A stretch of DNA of 48,228 nt, taken from a virus. Location: IMG/VR virus record IMGVR_UViG_3300006947_000018, positions 1 through 48,228 of that record, one strand, 5' to 3'. The position numbers and the translations under genes were made by a program. Below, piece by piece: positions 33,690-40,777 of this stretch; positions within the stretch are counted from its first letter, which is position 1; each line of letters starts with the position of its first letter. The notes beneath the pieces were generated by a model. It ran no database searches. It saw only the letters and a program-made list of their open reading frames with translations, and was not told the origin of the DNA.

Positions 33690-34912
33690 TATGCCTTGTA
33701 CTTAACTGTTACGCCATATGGTGCTACTGGAGTTCTTCCACCGTAGCCTGCGCCGTGTACAATAAACAATGTATCGCAGTAATCTTCGTCACCCCAACTA
33801 CCCCATGGGTAGCCATCTGTGAATACAATTAGTTTCTGTGGTACAATGTCTTCTTCTTTAAGACGCTCAAACATACAATCAAACTCAGTACCGCCACCAC
33901 CTTCGATTTGAATGTCGTGTATTTCATCAACGTTACTAGCATCAAATTCGTGTATAGTGTAAGTGTCTGTATCAAAGAAACAAAGTCTTAATACAAAGTT
34001 TGTGTACTGCTCCATGATACCTTTTACTTCACTACAAAGATCTCTAAGCATATCGTCGCCCATAGAACCGGAACTATCAATAAAGCAAAATACATCTAAG
34101 TCTGTGTCGTAATCCATACCAGGAAGATAAACTTGTTCAGCAATACCTTTTCTAGCAGGTCTCATAAAAGTGTAATCGTTCTTAACAACACTTTGAATGT
34201 TCGTAGCAAGAAGGTCTCTCCAATCCAACTCAGGATTAGTAAGTTCTTGTATCATCTTTCTAACGCCTCTTGGTACATCTTTATTACTAGCACCTTTAGA
34301 CGCATTCATGATTGCTTCTTTCATCTCCTCGCGGATTTGGTTTCTTTCTTCCTCGGAGTATTCTGGTGGTCCATCTTCGCCGTCTTGTCCTGGAGCATTA
34401 GCTCTTGGACCAGTACCGTCACCATCTTCGTCACCGTCAAAGTCTAAATGCATGTCTAATGTTTCTTGGTTCTGATCACCGTTCTCAAACAAGTCATCGT
34501 ATACTTCATCGGAAATCCAGTTCTGATATTTGTAATCAAAACAGATATTAACTTTGGTAATCTTCTTACCAATGTTGTTTTCAACTAAGTCCATGTTCAC
34601 AACATAGTCATTTGCTATGTTCCATAAACGAGGTTCTCTGTTGCCTCTACGATCCATATGATCATAAACACAATGTAATACCTCATGCCCCATTAGGAAG
34701 ATAAGTTCATCATCATCCAATGTGTTAATAAATTCTGTATTATAAAAGAAATGTCTGCCATCTGTTGCGGCAGTCGGGCACCAACTAGATGCCTCTTGTA
34801 ACTCTAACCTAGTAGCCAGGTTACCAAAGAAGCCATTATTCAAAAGTAATTGTACCCTTGCGGTAATCAATCTATCTTTTGTTTCTTCTGCTGTAAATGT
34901 TGCTATATTCAT
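33689..34912 (-). CDS. VWA-domain protein with N-terminal metallopeptidase-like domain (DUF2201-type)
   Basis: This 407-residue protein's first half has FLMGHEVLHCVYDH, a zinc HExxH site (His76, Glu77, His80). An acidic Asp/Gly linker (about residues 155-190) follows, then a von Willebrand A domain whose MIDAS loop is DSSGS (279-283), ending near IVFTDGYPWG. This is the layout of the VWA-like/putative metallopeptidase family whose genes pair with MoxR ATPases. The pair probably works as a chaperone- or metal-insertase-like machine, or as a protein remodeller. It has a promoter and ribosome binding site of its own, with the MoxR gene immediately upstream in a separate unit. Confidence 0.88.
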   Translation of the reverse strand: MNIATFTAEETKDRLITARVQLLLNNGFFGNLATRLELQEASSWCPTAATDGRHFFYNTEFINTLDDDELIFLMGHEVLHCVYDHMDRRGNREPRLWNIANDYVVNMDLVENNIGKKITKVNICFDYKYQNWISDEVYDDLFENGDQNQETLDMHLDFDGDEDGDGTGPRANAPGQDGEDGPPEYSEEERNQIREEMKEAIMNASKGASNKDVPRGVRKMIQELTNPELDWRDLLATNIQSVVKNDYTFMRPARKGIAEQVYLPGMDYDTDLDVFCFIDSSGSMGDDMLRDLCSEVKGIMEQYTNFVLRLCFFDTDTYTIHEFDASNVDEIHDIQIEGGGGTEFDCMFERLKEEDIVPQKLIVFTDGYPWGSWGDEDYCDTLFIVHGAGYGGRTPVAPYGVTVKYKA

Positions 34913-34941
34913 ATTGAAGTTCTCCTACAAACTATACTTAT

Positions 34942-34970
34942 ATTATACTAAAAAAACTGGGTAAGGTCAA
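34942..34970 (-). promoter_or_regulatory. Sigma-70-type promoter of the VWA gene
   Basis: - strand TTGACC (34970-34965), 17-base spacer, TATAAT (34947-34942), then TAGGAG before the ATG. It lies just after the terminator of the MoxR transcript. Confidence 0.8.
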
Positions 34971-34982
34971 CCTACTTTTACT

Positions 34983-35016
34983 TAAAAAGGATGGGGGGAC
35001 CGTTAAGATCCCCCCT
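34983..35016 (-). terminator. Rho-independent terminator after the MoxR gene
   Basis: On the - strand GGGGGGA (35015 side) pairs with TCCCCCC (7 base pairs, 9-base loop TCTTAACGG), followed by ATCCTTTTTAAG. On the + strand there is no T-run, so it acts on the - strand, ending MoxR transcription 57 bases after the stop. Confidence 0.75.
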
Positions 35017-35073
35017 ATAGTCTGCGTCGCGTCGTTGTAGGTTGTAGGAGTAACTGGCGACACAGGAACTAAC

Positions 35074-36153
35074 TTATGAGCCGATGTTCATATACTTGCC
35101 GTATCTTTCAACCCACTCGTCGATACGATCTACATCAGCAAAATCTACGTCTATCTCGTACTCGCTAAGAGCAATCTTACATCCGAGTACGCACATTTCT
35201 GGTTCGAAATTGTCCATTAAGAAGTTAATAAAGTTATTGAACGAAGTTGTAAGTGCCTTCTCGTCCTCTGACTCTTGAATGTTTTTCAACTCATAGCTCA
35301 TACCTACTGTAAGAGCATACTTGGAAGATATTTCAAGTTTCTTAAGTTCTGTAACCTTACCTGAAAGTATTTCAGAAGGGTTAGGAAGTTTAGAAGCATT
35401 CTTCTTATGATTCATAAATTTGATTGCCATACCTTCACCAACCAAACCTGTTACAATGTCCATCTCCTCATCATGAGTCATGTCACTGTCTTCAAGCATC
35501 TGGCTAACAAAAGCCCAACTTCTTGGAGTAGCAAAACTTCTGCTTGAACTCTTAGGATCAAAGTCAAAAAGGTCTTGTTTAGCAAAAGCCAAGTAACCAA
35601 CAACATCAGCAAGGATGTTATTTTCAATAGCCCATGTCTGCCATACACCGTGGTTAACTTCTACTTCTAAGTGAAGGAACCTGTTAGCAAGTGGACTAGG
35701 CATTCTGTAAGTAACACCTTTATCAGTGTCTCTGTTACCAGCCGCCGCAAGTACTACATTATCAGGTAGTACATAGTTACCAACACGTCTGTTAAGGATC
35801 AACTGATAAGCAGTTGCCTGTACACTTGGAGGTGCTGAGTTTAATTCGTCTAAGAACAAGTAGACAGTTTCATACTGACTAGCAAGTTCTTCTGAAGGTA
35901 GTTCGGCAGGTGCCGCCCACTTCATTTTGTTATCTGTTTCGTCCCTGTACGGATATCCTTTGATATCAGTTGGATCTAATAAAGCCATTCTCAAGTCGAT
36001 TAAAAGGTTGTTACCTTCTTCGGCTATCTGAGCTAGGATGTCGGATTTACCAACTCCTGGAGGTCCCCATATAAATACAGGACGCTTCTTAGCGAAGGCT
36101 CTCTTGATATGCTTCTTAGCACGATCGAGTTTAATTTTTCTTACATTTTCCAT
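35074..36153 (-). CDS. MoxR-type AAA+ ATPase
   Basis: This 359-residue protein has a Walker A GPPGVGKS at 30-37 and a Walker B LFLDE with the catalytic Glu at about 103, then NRRVGNYVLPDNVVLAAAGN (sensor 1 Asn) and MPSPLANRFLHLEV (arginine finger region). This is an AAA_5/MoxR-like ATPase. It neighbours the VWA/HExxH protein, its usual partner. The C-terminal half is helical. It has its own promoter and a strong terminator, so ATPase and VWA protein are made from separate messages of the same kind. Confidence 0.9.
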   Translation of the reverse strand: MENVRKIKLDRAKKHIKRAFAKKRPVFIWGPPGVGKSDILAQIAEEGNNLLIDLRMALLDPTDIKGYPYRDETDNKMKWAAPAELPSEELASQYETVYLFLDELNSAPPSVQATAYQLILNRRVGNYVLPDNVVLAAAGNRDTDKGVTYRMPSPLANRFLHLEVEVNHGVWQTWAIENNILADVVGYLAFAKQDLFDFDPKSSSRSFATPRSWAFVSQMLEDSDMTHDEEMDIVTGLVGEGMAIKFMNHKKNASKLPNPSEILSGKVTELKKLEISSKYALTVGMSYELKNIQESEDEKALTTSFNNFINFLMDNFEPEMCVLGCKIALSEYEIDVDFADVDRIDEWVERYGKYMNIGS

Positions 36154-36190
36154 ATTTTATTGCTCCTACACAATTATTTAATATACAACT

Positions 36191-36219
36191 ATTATACTAA
36201 ATTGTTGGGTTAAGGTCAA
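36191..36219 (-). promoter_or_regulatory. Sigma-70-type promoter of the MoxR gene
   Basis: - strand TTGACC (36219-36214), 17-base spacer, TATAAT (36196-36191). The -35 box is within the last codons of the 79-residue gene. The leader has TGTAGGAGCAAT before the ATG at 36153. Confidence 0.8.
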
Positions 36220-36436
36220 CCTCTTTTTGAATCTTTTCTAATTCTTTTATTAAAGAGGGATTTGCGTCAATGTTCTTTTGTTCAACAAAAGTCATCTCAA
36301 CTAGGTAACCCAACGACTGTAACTCTTCTAACCTTTGATGTACATCGGTATCAGTGTAATGCGTAGGATCAACAACCCAATCATGGTTGCCTGCCCTAGC
36401 ACTAAACTTATCTAGATAACGAAGTAAAAATATCAT
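36197..36436 (-). CDS. Hypothetical protein, 79 residues
   Basis: A mostly helical, charged protein (residues 30-75) with a hydrophobic first turn (MIFLLRYLDKF). No family recognised. It starts as TAATG on the stop of the 158-residue gene, and its 3' end carries the -35 box of the MoxR promoter. Confidence 0.65.
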   Translation of the reverse strand: MIFLLRYLDKFSARAGNHDWVVDPTHYTDTDVHQRLEELQSLGYLVEMTFVEQKNIDANPSLIKELEKIQKEVDLNPTI

Positions 36437-36912
36437 TATGCTACCAATTCTGCTTCGATAACTAATGATGTGATATCAACAAACCCAAACCCGTCAACTA
36501 TGTGGAATGACCCACTAACTTTGTCTTCGACAATGTCACCAACTGATAGTGAATGCATATTTCTAAGTTCAGTTACTTTTTTAGTCTTCTTGTTTAAGTA
36601 AGTCCTCATAGTAAAACCACTAACGAAAGCATCAAACGTTTCGTCTGTGTCAGTGTCTTCGTTGTAGTAGTAACCATTTAGGATTTTGAATACTTCTTCT
36701 AACTTATTACCTTCAGTAACAAACTCTGCTACCTGGCATACGTTAGTGTAATGTTGAAACATATCAGCAGTAAAGCCTTTGGCGCCTTTGCCTGTTTCTA
36801 AACGAGCATTGTACTCTGGGTACTTATTTGCTGTATTTGTGTGGCCGCCATCTGGACCATTGACAAAGTCATAAACTTCTTCACTAACTTTGATTTGGTG
36901 TATATTGTACAT
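36436..36912 (-). CDS. Hypothetical phage protein, 158 residues
   Basis: A soluble acidic protein with the segments GPDGGHTNTANKYPEYNARL and RNMHSLSVGDIVEDKVSG, the latter a small beta-barrel-like end. It follows a strong promoter and a TAGGAG ribosome binding site. I think it belongs to a family common in cyanophages, without a known role. Confidence 0.65.
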   Translation of the reverse strand: MYNIHQIKVSEEVYDFVNGPDGGHTNTANKYPEYNARLETGKGAKGFTADMFQHYTNVCQVAEFVTEGNKLEEVFKILNGYYYNEDTDTDETFDAFVSGFTMRTYLNKKTKKVTELRNMHSLSVGDIVEDKVSGSFHIVDGFGFVDITSLVIEAELVA

Positions 36913-36947
36913 AAAAACTCCTACGTTTTTGTTTAACCTATGTGTAT

Positions 36948-36976
36948 ATTATAGCAAAATACAGGGTCAAGGTCAA
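36948..36976 (-). promoter_or_regulatory. Sigma-70-type promoter with duplicated -35 box
   Basis: - strand TTGACC (36976-36971), 17-base spacer, TATAAT (36953-36948). A second TTGACC lies 6 bases closer (36970-36965) but would leave an 11-base spacer. It drives the 158-residue gene. Confidence 0.78.
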
Positions 36977-36979
36977 CCT

Positions 36980-37561
36980 TTACCAGACGTTTCTTTGATT
37001 TATTTCGCCTGCTAAGTTGTTGAATTGATTAGTAAAAGCAGAATATACTGTAACTCTTGTTAAATGCGAGGTATGTACTTCCATGCTATGTAGCAGTTGA
37101 CCCGGAAAGATTACTAAATCGTTGTATTTGTTAGGTATATTAACGTCCTGCTCTTCACCAAGTACCAAGGAACCACCTTCTGTGTAGTCCCAATGCGGAT
37201 TACCAAACCATAATGCTATAGTGTAGAACTCGCTATCAGCAAGTTCATATCTATCCTTATGTGGTTTAAATGTTTGGTTGGATCTAATCGCATTTATGTA
37301 CGATTTTTGATATGAGCTTTTCTTACAGTCAGGAGATATAACTTTGGCATGTTCGATTATATCGCTAACAGGAAAAATATTAATATAGTCTACTAAGTTT
37401 AAACCTGATGTAAAGTAATGCATATCAGTATCCTGACGTCCACCACCACAGTTAAAGAATGGAACAGTAGTATAGTAATCTTCCCATTTGCGTAGGACAA
37501 CGTCCGAGAACGCATCAGGTATGTGTACTACTTGTAAGTCATCGATTGTGTAGGTCTTCAT
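36980..37561 (-). CDS. 2-oxoglutarate/Fe(II)-dependent oxygenase
   Basis: It starts at the ATG 37561 (overlap ATGA with the methyltransferase stop); an ATG 3 codons upstream is possible. The 193-residue product has FKPHKDRYE (His101, Asp103), FYTIALWFGNP, then FPGQLLHSM (His158) and LTRVTVYS (Arg169). The HxD...H...R spacing fits a small phage-type 2OG oxygenase. It is the third such enzyme in the window, but here it is tied to the putative methyltransferase-endonuclease genes. The substrate could be a protein, a small molecule or possibly a base; no TET/AlkB signature is visible. Confidence 0.75.
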   Translation of the reverse strand: MKTYTIDDLQVVHIPDAFSDVVLRKWEDYYTTVPFFNCGGGRQDTDMHYFTSGLNLVDYINIFPVSDIIEHAKVISPDCKKSSYQKSYINAIRSNQTFKPHKDRYELADSEFYTIALWFGNPHWDYTEGGSLVLGEEQDVNIPNKYNDLVIFPGQLLHSMEVHTSHLTRVTVYSAFTNQFNNLAGEINQRNVW

Positions 37562-38466
37562 TTGAACCAAATATAGATCTTGTCTTGTTTCTTTTTACCT
37601 GACTGCTGACCTAGTTGCTGTTTTAGATCCTCTTCATCCTCGCATACCGGAAGACCAAAGGATACAGCATCGTCATACATTTTAGGTGATATGTTAAAAC
37701 AAATTGTGCCGCCTGGCTTGATATTGTCTATACACTTTTGCCATAGCGGAATAAAGAATTCAGTATAAAACTTTTCATCTGATTCCCAAGGCTCCATGTG
37801 TTCATATATTTCTAAGTTTACATATGGTGGAGATGTTAATACAAAGTCATACTCTAGTTCACTAAAGTCTACATCGAGAGCACTTTGCCATAACATTTGT
37901 AGTTTAGGCTTTTCAAATACAGCAGGCGTCTTGTTATCAAGCATCTTAATCATGCTGTCGTATGCTGGCTTCATGTTTATATTTGTGTCAATACCAGTGT
38001 AGTCAATACCAAGTGCCCACGCACCTAACATTCTACCGCCCCAACCGGCTGTAGGATCTAACACACTTTCAGCATTATACTTTTGATATAAGTATTTGGC
38101 AGTTGTACTCTTAAACATTACAACAGAGCCTAAGTTAATCCTAAAGCATTCAAATACATTTCCTGCGGCAGATTTGCCACCTCTGTTACGTTTTCTTGCG
38201 GAGTCAATAAGTTTATCCCACTTGTCCTTGTCATTATAGATATCGTAAATAGTATCTCCGCCTTCGCGATGACATTGTAGTAAGTTCTTAAATTGATGAT
38301 GGTATAGGAAAGGATTGCCATAGAAGTTATTCCTGTTTTCACCAGAGTTAAAGCCGAACAAGTTGTTTAAGTCTTTGTTCAAATCGCTGGCAGAGAGAAC
38401 CTTATGTTCTTCTATCTGCTCGATTGTTACATCTTCTATATTTTTATTTACTGGTTTTAGTGTCAT
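37558..38466 (-). CDS. Putative DNA methyltransferase (SPPY type)
   Basis: The start is set at the ATG 38466 (23-base overlap); a longer frame begins at 38538. The product (302 residues) has a SAM-binding block SVLDPTAGWGGRML and the catalytic TSPPY, typical of N4-cytosine or N6-adenine amino-methyltransferases. A segment GSVVMFKSTTAKYLY precedes motif I. It directly follows a PD-(D/E)XK protein gene, so the two form a candidate restriction-modification pair. An orphan methyltransferase, or an RNA base as target, cannot be excluded. Confidence 0.7.
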   Translation of the reverse strand: MTLKPVNKNIEDVTIEQIEEHKVLSASDLNKDLNNLFGFNSGENRNNFYGNPFLYHHQFKNLLQCHREGGDTIYDIYNDKDKWDKLIDSARKRNRGGKSAAGNVFECFRINLGSVVMFKSTTAKYLYQKYNAESVLDPTAGWGGRMLGAWALGIDYTGIDTNINMKPAYDSMIKMLDNKTPAVFEKPKLQMLWQSALDVDFSELEYDFVLTSPPYVNLEIYEHMEPWESDEKFYTEFFIPLWQKCIDNIKPGGTICFNISPKMYDDAVSFGLPVCEDEEDLKQQLGQQSGKKKQDKIYIWFK

Positions 38467-39133
38467 TAAATATTGTCTCAACTTTCCCTTCGCATAGTGC
38501 TCTGTTCTTATGTTTGAAGTAGTCAGTATACTTAGCACCGCCGGCGTGTGACCACATGTGTCTTTGGTAATAACTCATGCCTCTACCTTGCGTATCTAGT
38601 GCTTGTAGTTTAGCATTAAGTTCGTTGACTAACGTTTCACTTTGCTTAGTAAACTCATCGATTACTTTTCTTTGTTCAGTATTAACAATGTCGTCACCTA
38701 AGTACATTGTAGACTGATTAGACTTCTCTGAACAGAACAAGTAAATGTATCCAATTTTAGGTAACCCGCCATTGTACATAGGATTATTGGATTTGCCACT
38801 CTTACACTCTATAAAAAACACTTTATTGTTTACTTTAAATATAAAGTCTGGAGAGTTATGTGTACCAGTAGGCTGACTAAAGTATACGTTATCAGGCATA
38901 TTGTCTACAAACCTACCTTCTAGTAACGCATCTCTAAACGTAATGACACTAGTAAAGTGTAGGCTAGTTGCTAATGCTTTAAAGTTGCTTTGAAGCAAGG
39001 AGTTGTTTTCAAGCACATCTTCTACAGCATCTTCGTGGCTAGATAGATTGTGTACACTACCGCTAACTGCTTGGTAGTTTCTAAAATAAGGCAATGCGTT
39101 CAATTCCTTATGTATTTTTTGTGCTTTATTCAT
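38444..39133 (-). CDS. Putative PD-(D/E)XK endonuclease
   Basis: This 229-residue protein has SPDFIFKVNNKVFFIECKSGK, giving the catalytic core Pro95-Asp96 ... Glu109-Cys110-Lys111, the signature of restriction-endonuclease-like folds, with an upstream acidic helix (Glu34, Glu38) that could supply the extra metal ligand. It overlaps the methyltransferase gene downstream by 23 bases. It has its own strong early promoter, and the nuclease is translated first. It may be a type II restriction enzyme or a nuclease against host or rival DNA. Confidence 0.65.
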   Translation of the reverse strand: MNKAQKIHKELNALPYFRNYQAVSGSVHNLSSHEDAVEDVLENNSLLQSNFKALATSLHFTSVITFRDALLEGRFVDNMPDNVYFSQPTGTHNSPDFIFKVNNKVFFIECKSGKSNNPMYNGGLPKIGYIYLFCSEKSNQSTMYLGDDIVNTEQRKVIDEFTKQSETLVNELNAKLQALDTQGRGMSYYQRHMWSHAGGAKYTDYFKHKNRALCEGKVETIFNDTKTSK

Positions 39134-39167
39134 AATTTCAAACTCCTACATTCTTAACTTAACTTGC

Positions 39168-39196
39168 ATTATACCCTATTTCGTGGTAAATGTCAA
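39168..39196 (-). promoter_or_regulatory. Sigma-70-type promoter of the endonuclease/methyltransferase genes
   Basis: - strand TTGACA (39196-39191), 17-base spacer, TATAAT (39173-39168), then a TGTAGGAG ribosome binding site. Both boxes are perfect consensus. Confidence 0.82.
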
Positions 39197-39237
39197 GTTT
39201 TATAGTTCACAACTCATTTAATGATGTGTTAATGATT

Positions 39238-39357
39238 GATAAATAGATGCTGTAACACGATTGTAACATACAGTTTGACAAAATGTAACAGAGCCCAATA
39301 GGGATGAAGTCGCACCAAACGTACTAGCATTAATGCTACAAACAAAAGGAGAAACAC
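39238..39357 (+). promoter_or_regulatory. Control region of the 45-residue gene: late-type box, phased repeats, palindrome
   Basis: It contains GATAAATA (39238-39245), three TGTAACA direct repeats (39251, 39262, 39284; spacings 11 and 22, with a degenerate TTTGACA near the missing position at 39274) and a perfect 14-base palindrome TAGCATTAATGCTA (39325-39338) just before AGGAG. The repeats fall on one face of the helix. They could bind a regulator or initiator protein, or shape the leader RNA. Confidence 0.45.
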
Positions 39358-39495
39358 ATGGCGAATCCATTAGGAGTAGTAGCCAGGTTTGCCCATCTAA
39401 CGATTGGAACGACATCTGACTACTTTAAAAAATTCGACTCATTAATGAAATCTGGTACTATGGAAAACATATTAGCAGGTGAGGTATACATTTAG
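39358..39495 (+). CDS. Small protein, 45 residues
   Basis: An ATG 5-6 bases after AAAGGAG, on the + strand within a - strand region. The product is soluble with an amphipathic helix and a Tyr-Phe-Lys-Lys-Phe segment, ending EVYI. The stop lies at the junction of a 12-base tandem repeat (AGGTATACATTT, 39482-39505). A terminator 25 bases after the stop closes a one-gene transcript, so the gene is real and separately controlled. Function unknown. Confidence 0.6.
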   Translation: MANPLGVVARFAHLTIGTTSDYFKKFDSLMKSGTMENILAGEVYI

Positions 39496-39505
39496 GTATA
39501 CATTT
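39482..39505 (+). repeat. Tandem 12-base repeat at the stop of the small gene
   Basis: Two copies of AGGTATACATTT in a row, each holding the palindrome GTATAC. The first copy supplies the stop codon at the junction. Meaning unknown; a binding site or a slippage product. Confidence 0.5.
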
Positions 39506-39519
39506 TAGGGGTTGTTGAT

Positions 39520-39542
39520 AAAGGGTCTTAGGACCCTTTTTT
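39520..39542 (+). terminator. Rho-independent terminator
   Basis: AAAGGGTC pairs with GACCCTTT (8 base pairs, loop TTAG), and the T-run continues to six T on the + strand. It ends the 45-residue gene's transcript. On the - strand the run is only three T, so there it would be weaker for the gene ending at 39541. Confidence 0.8.
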
Positions 39543-39927
39543 ATTCGGGTGTTTTTGGTTGTCTTAAACCATTCAACCACTTTTCTAAGTTTTGTCCTTT
39601 CAGTTTAAGAATAATCGAATCCTTTTCGCTAAACAGCACTAACTTTTTATTATCAATATAATAAGGCCACACCATAGTTCTATCCATTTTAACTACAGCC
39701 TTATTTGTAAGTAGGAAGTTATCTAACGCAAACGGATAACTAGTAAAACTCTTTTCCATTAGTTTTAGGCCAAACTTGGATAGCCGTACACCTGTTATAC
39801 TGTTTTTGCGTATTCTAGCATTTTTAAAGATAATTGCGATAAGTTCGGTAACGTCATACTCAGCAATATCGAGTTCTTTTTTAAGTTTGGATATTATTTG
39901 ATATTGTAGACTATTTTTGAGACTCAT
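39541..39927 (-). CDS. Hypothetical protein, 128 residues
   Basis: The ATG at 39927 overlaps the previous gene by 17 bases; the longer frame to 39987 is less likely. A basic, Lys/Leu-rich protein, helical at the start (SLKNSLQYQIISKLKKEL) with RIRKNSITGVRLSKFGLKLM, a winged-helix-like stretch, then a beta-rich end. DNA binding is possible from the pattern only. The stop overlaps the terminator. Confidence 0.65.
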   Translation of the reverse strand: MSLKNSLQYQIISKLKKELDIAEYDVTELIAIIFKNARIRKNSITGVRLSKFGLKLMEKSFTSYPFALDNFLLTNKAVVKMDRTMVWPYYIDNKKLVLFSEKDSIILKLKGQNLEKWLNGLRQPKTPE

Positions 39928-40225
39928 TACGGATGGCATCCTCTTGTACAATAGGCCCGCCTTCCATCTGAACAACACAGAACTCATCTGTGTTAAATTG
40001 TTTGTTTAATCTTTCTGCTAAATTAAACGCATGTCCAGGATTAGAAAAACTTGTTTTCTTATATTTAGGGCCTGGGTAGTTTAGGTATGAATGCATGGTT
40101 CTAAGATTAATAGGATTGTCATTAAAAAACACACTATAAACACTGGAAGCCGCCAAGACTTGCTCTGTTTTATAATTTGTGGTATCGTGATGTTCTAGAA
40201 TCACTTTTGGCTTTGGTCTACTCAT
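39911..40225 (-). CDS. Hypothetical protein, 104 residues
   Basis: A soluble protein with a basic N-terminus (MSRPKPKVILEHHDT) and SNPGHAFNLAERLNKQF. The EVLAAS- and FCVVQM-like strands resemble small regulatory folds, but no family is recognised. It has AGGAG 6 bases before the ATG, with GATAAATA 18 bases upstream of the start. Confidence 0.65.
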   Translation of the reverse strand: MSRPKPKVILEHHDTTNYKTEQVLAASSVYSVFFNDNPINLRTMHSYLNYPGPKYKKTSFSNPGHAFNLAERLNKQFNTDEFCVVQMEGGPIVQEDAIRNESQK

Positions 40226-40243
40226 GTATGTCTCCTGTATACT

Positions 40244-40251
40244 TATTTATC
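40244..40251 (-). promoter_or_regulatory. Possible late-type promoter element (GATAAATA)
   Basis: GATAAATA on the - strand 18 bases before the ATG at 40225, with AGGAG in between. Position and spacing fit a T4-like late promoter better than the other copies. Confidence 0.4.
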
Positions 40252-40284
40252 TAAAATACAGTTAAAACATACTTTAATAGAGAT

Positions 40285-40524
40285 TTAAACTAGTTTGGAC
40301 CTTAGCAATTGGTCAAAACCACCAACAAGCTCGTCGTCTACGAGTATCTGTGGCAATGTAGACACAACTGTATTAAATGTTATTTCTATTGATTCGTACA
40401 GGCCTTGTATCTCATGAGGATCATTTACTACCGTTTCGTCGTACTCGTAGTTGTTGATTTCTAGCCATTGCTTAGCCATACCACAAATTGGATTGTTAGT
40501 TTCTGTGTATATTTCAATCTTCAT
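40285..40524 (-). CDS. Glutaredoxin-like protein with an altered active site
   Basis: A 79-residue protein of thioredoxin fold: MKIEIYT strand, NNPICGMAKQWL where the usual CPxC should be, and STLPQILVDDELVGGFDQL (cis-proline and glutathione-binding loop). Only Cys14, at the second cysteine position, is left; Asn11 replaces the usual nucleophilic first Cys. It may therefore not act as a normal disulfide reductase and could bind glutathione or a metal, or use Cys14 alone. It overlaps the upstream gene by 11 bases. Confidence 0.75.
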   Translation of the reverse strand: MKIEIYTETNNPICGMAKQWLEINNYEYDETVVNDPHEIQGLYESIEITFNTVVSTLPQILVDDELVGGFDQLLRSKLV

Positions 40525-40777
40525 CTTGTTTTAACATAAACCATGTAAATTTGCCTAAGTCTCTCTCTGTTTTAAAACTAACAAATGCTCTGTCGTTTTT
40601 ATTGGGTTGATCTATGTAAGGTGCTGACCTTTCAAACCACCAACCGTATCCATCCGTAATATTATCTTCGCACCACATCAAGTAACCGTGATTTATAGCA
40701 TGACCAGTCATTCTGTAGTTGTACTCATACTTCCGGTTATACTCACCAATCTTAATGCTATTTGAATTGGCCACCAT
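40514..40777 (-). CDS. Hypothetical protein, 87 residues
   Basis: An aromatic, Tyr/Trp-rich soluble protein (NRKYEYNYRMTGHAINHGYL, GYGWWFERSAPY) with no family I know. It overlaps the 57-residue gene (20 bases) and the glutaredoxin-like gene. Confidence 0.6.
   Translation of the reverse strand: MVANSNSIKIGEYNRKYEYNYRMTGHAINHGYLMWCEDNITDGYGWWFERSAPYIDQPNKNDRAFVSFKTERDLGKFTWFMLKQDED

Noticed and set aside
39275-39303. TTGACA at 39275 as a + strand sigma-70 promoter
   Set aside because: At 17 bases the -10 position reads ATAGGG, a poor match; the hexamer is better seen as part of the repeat array.
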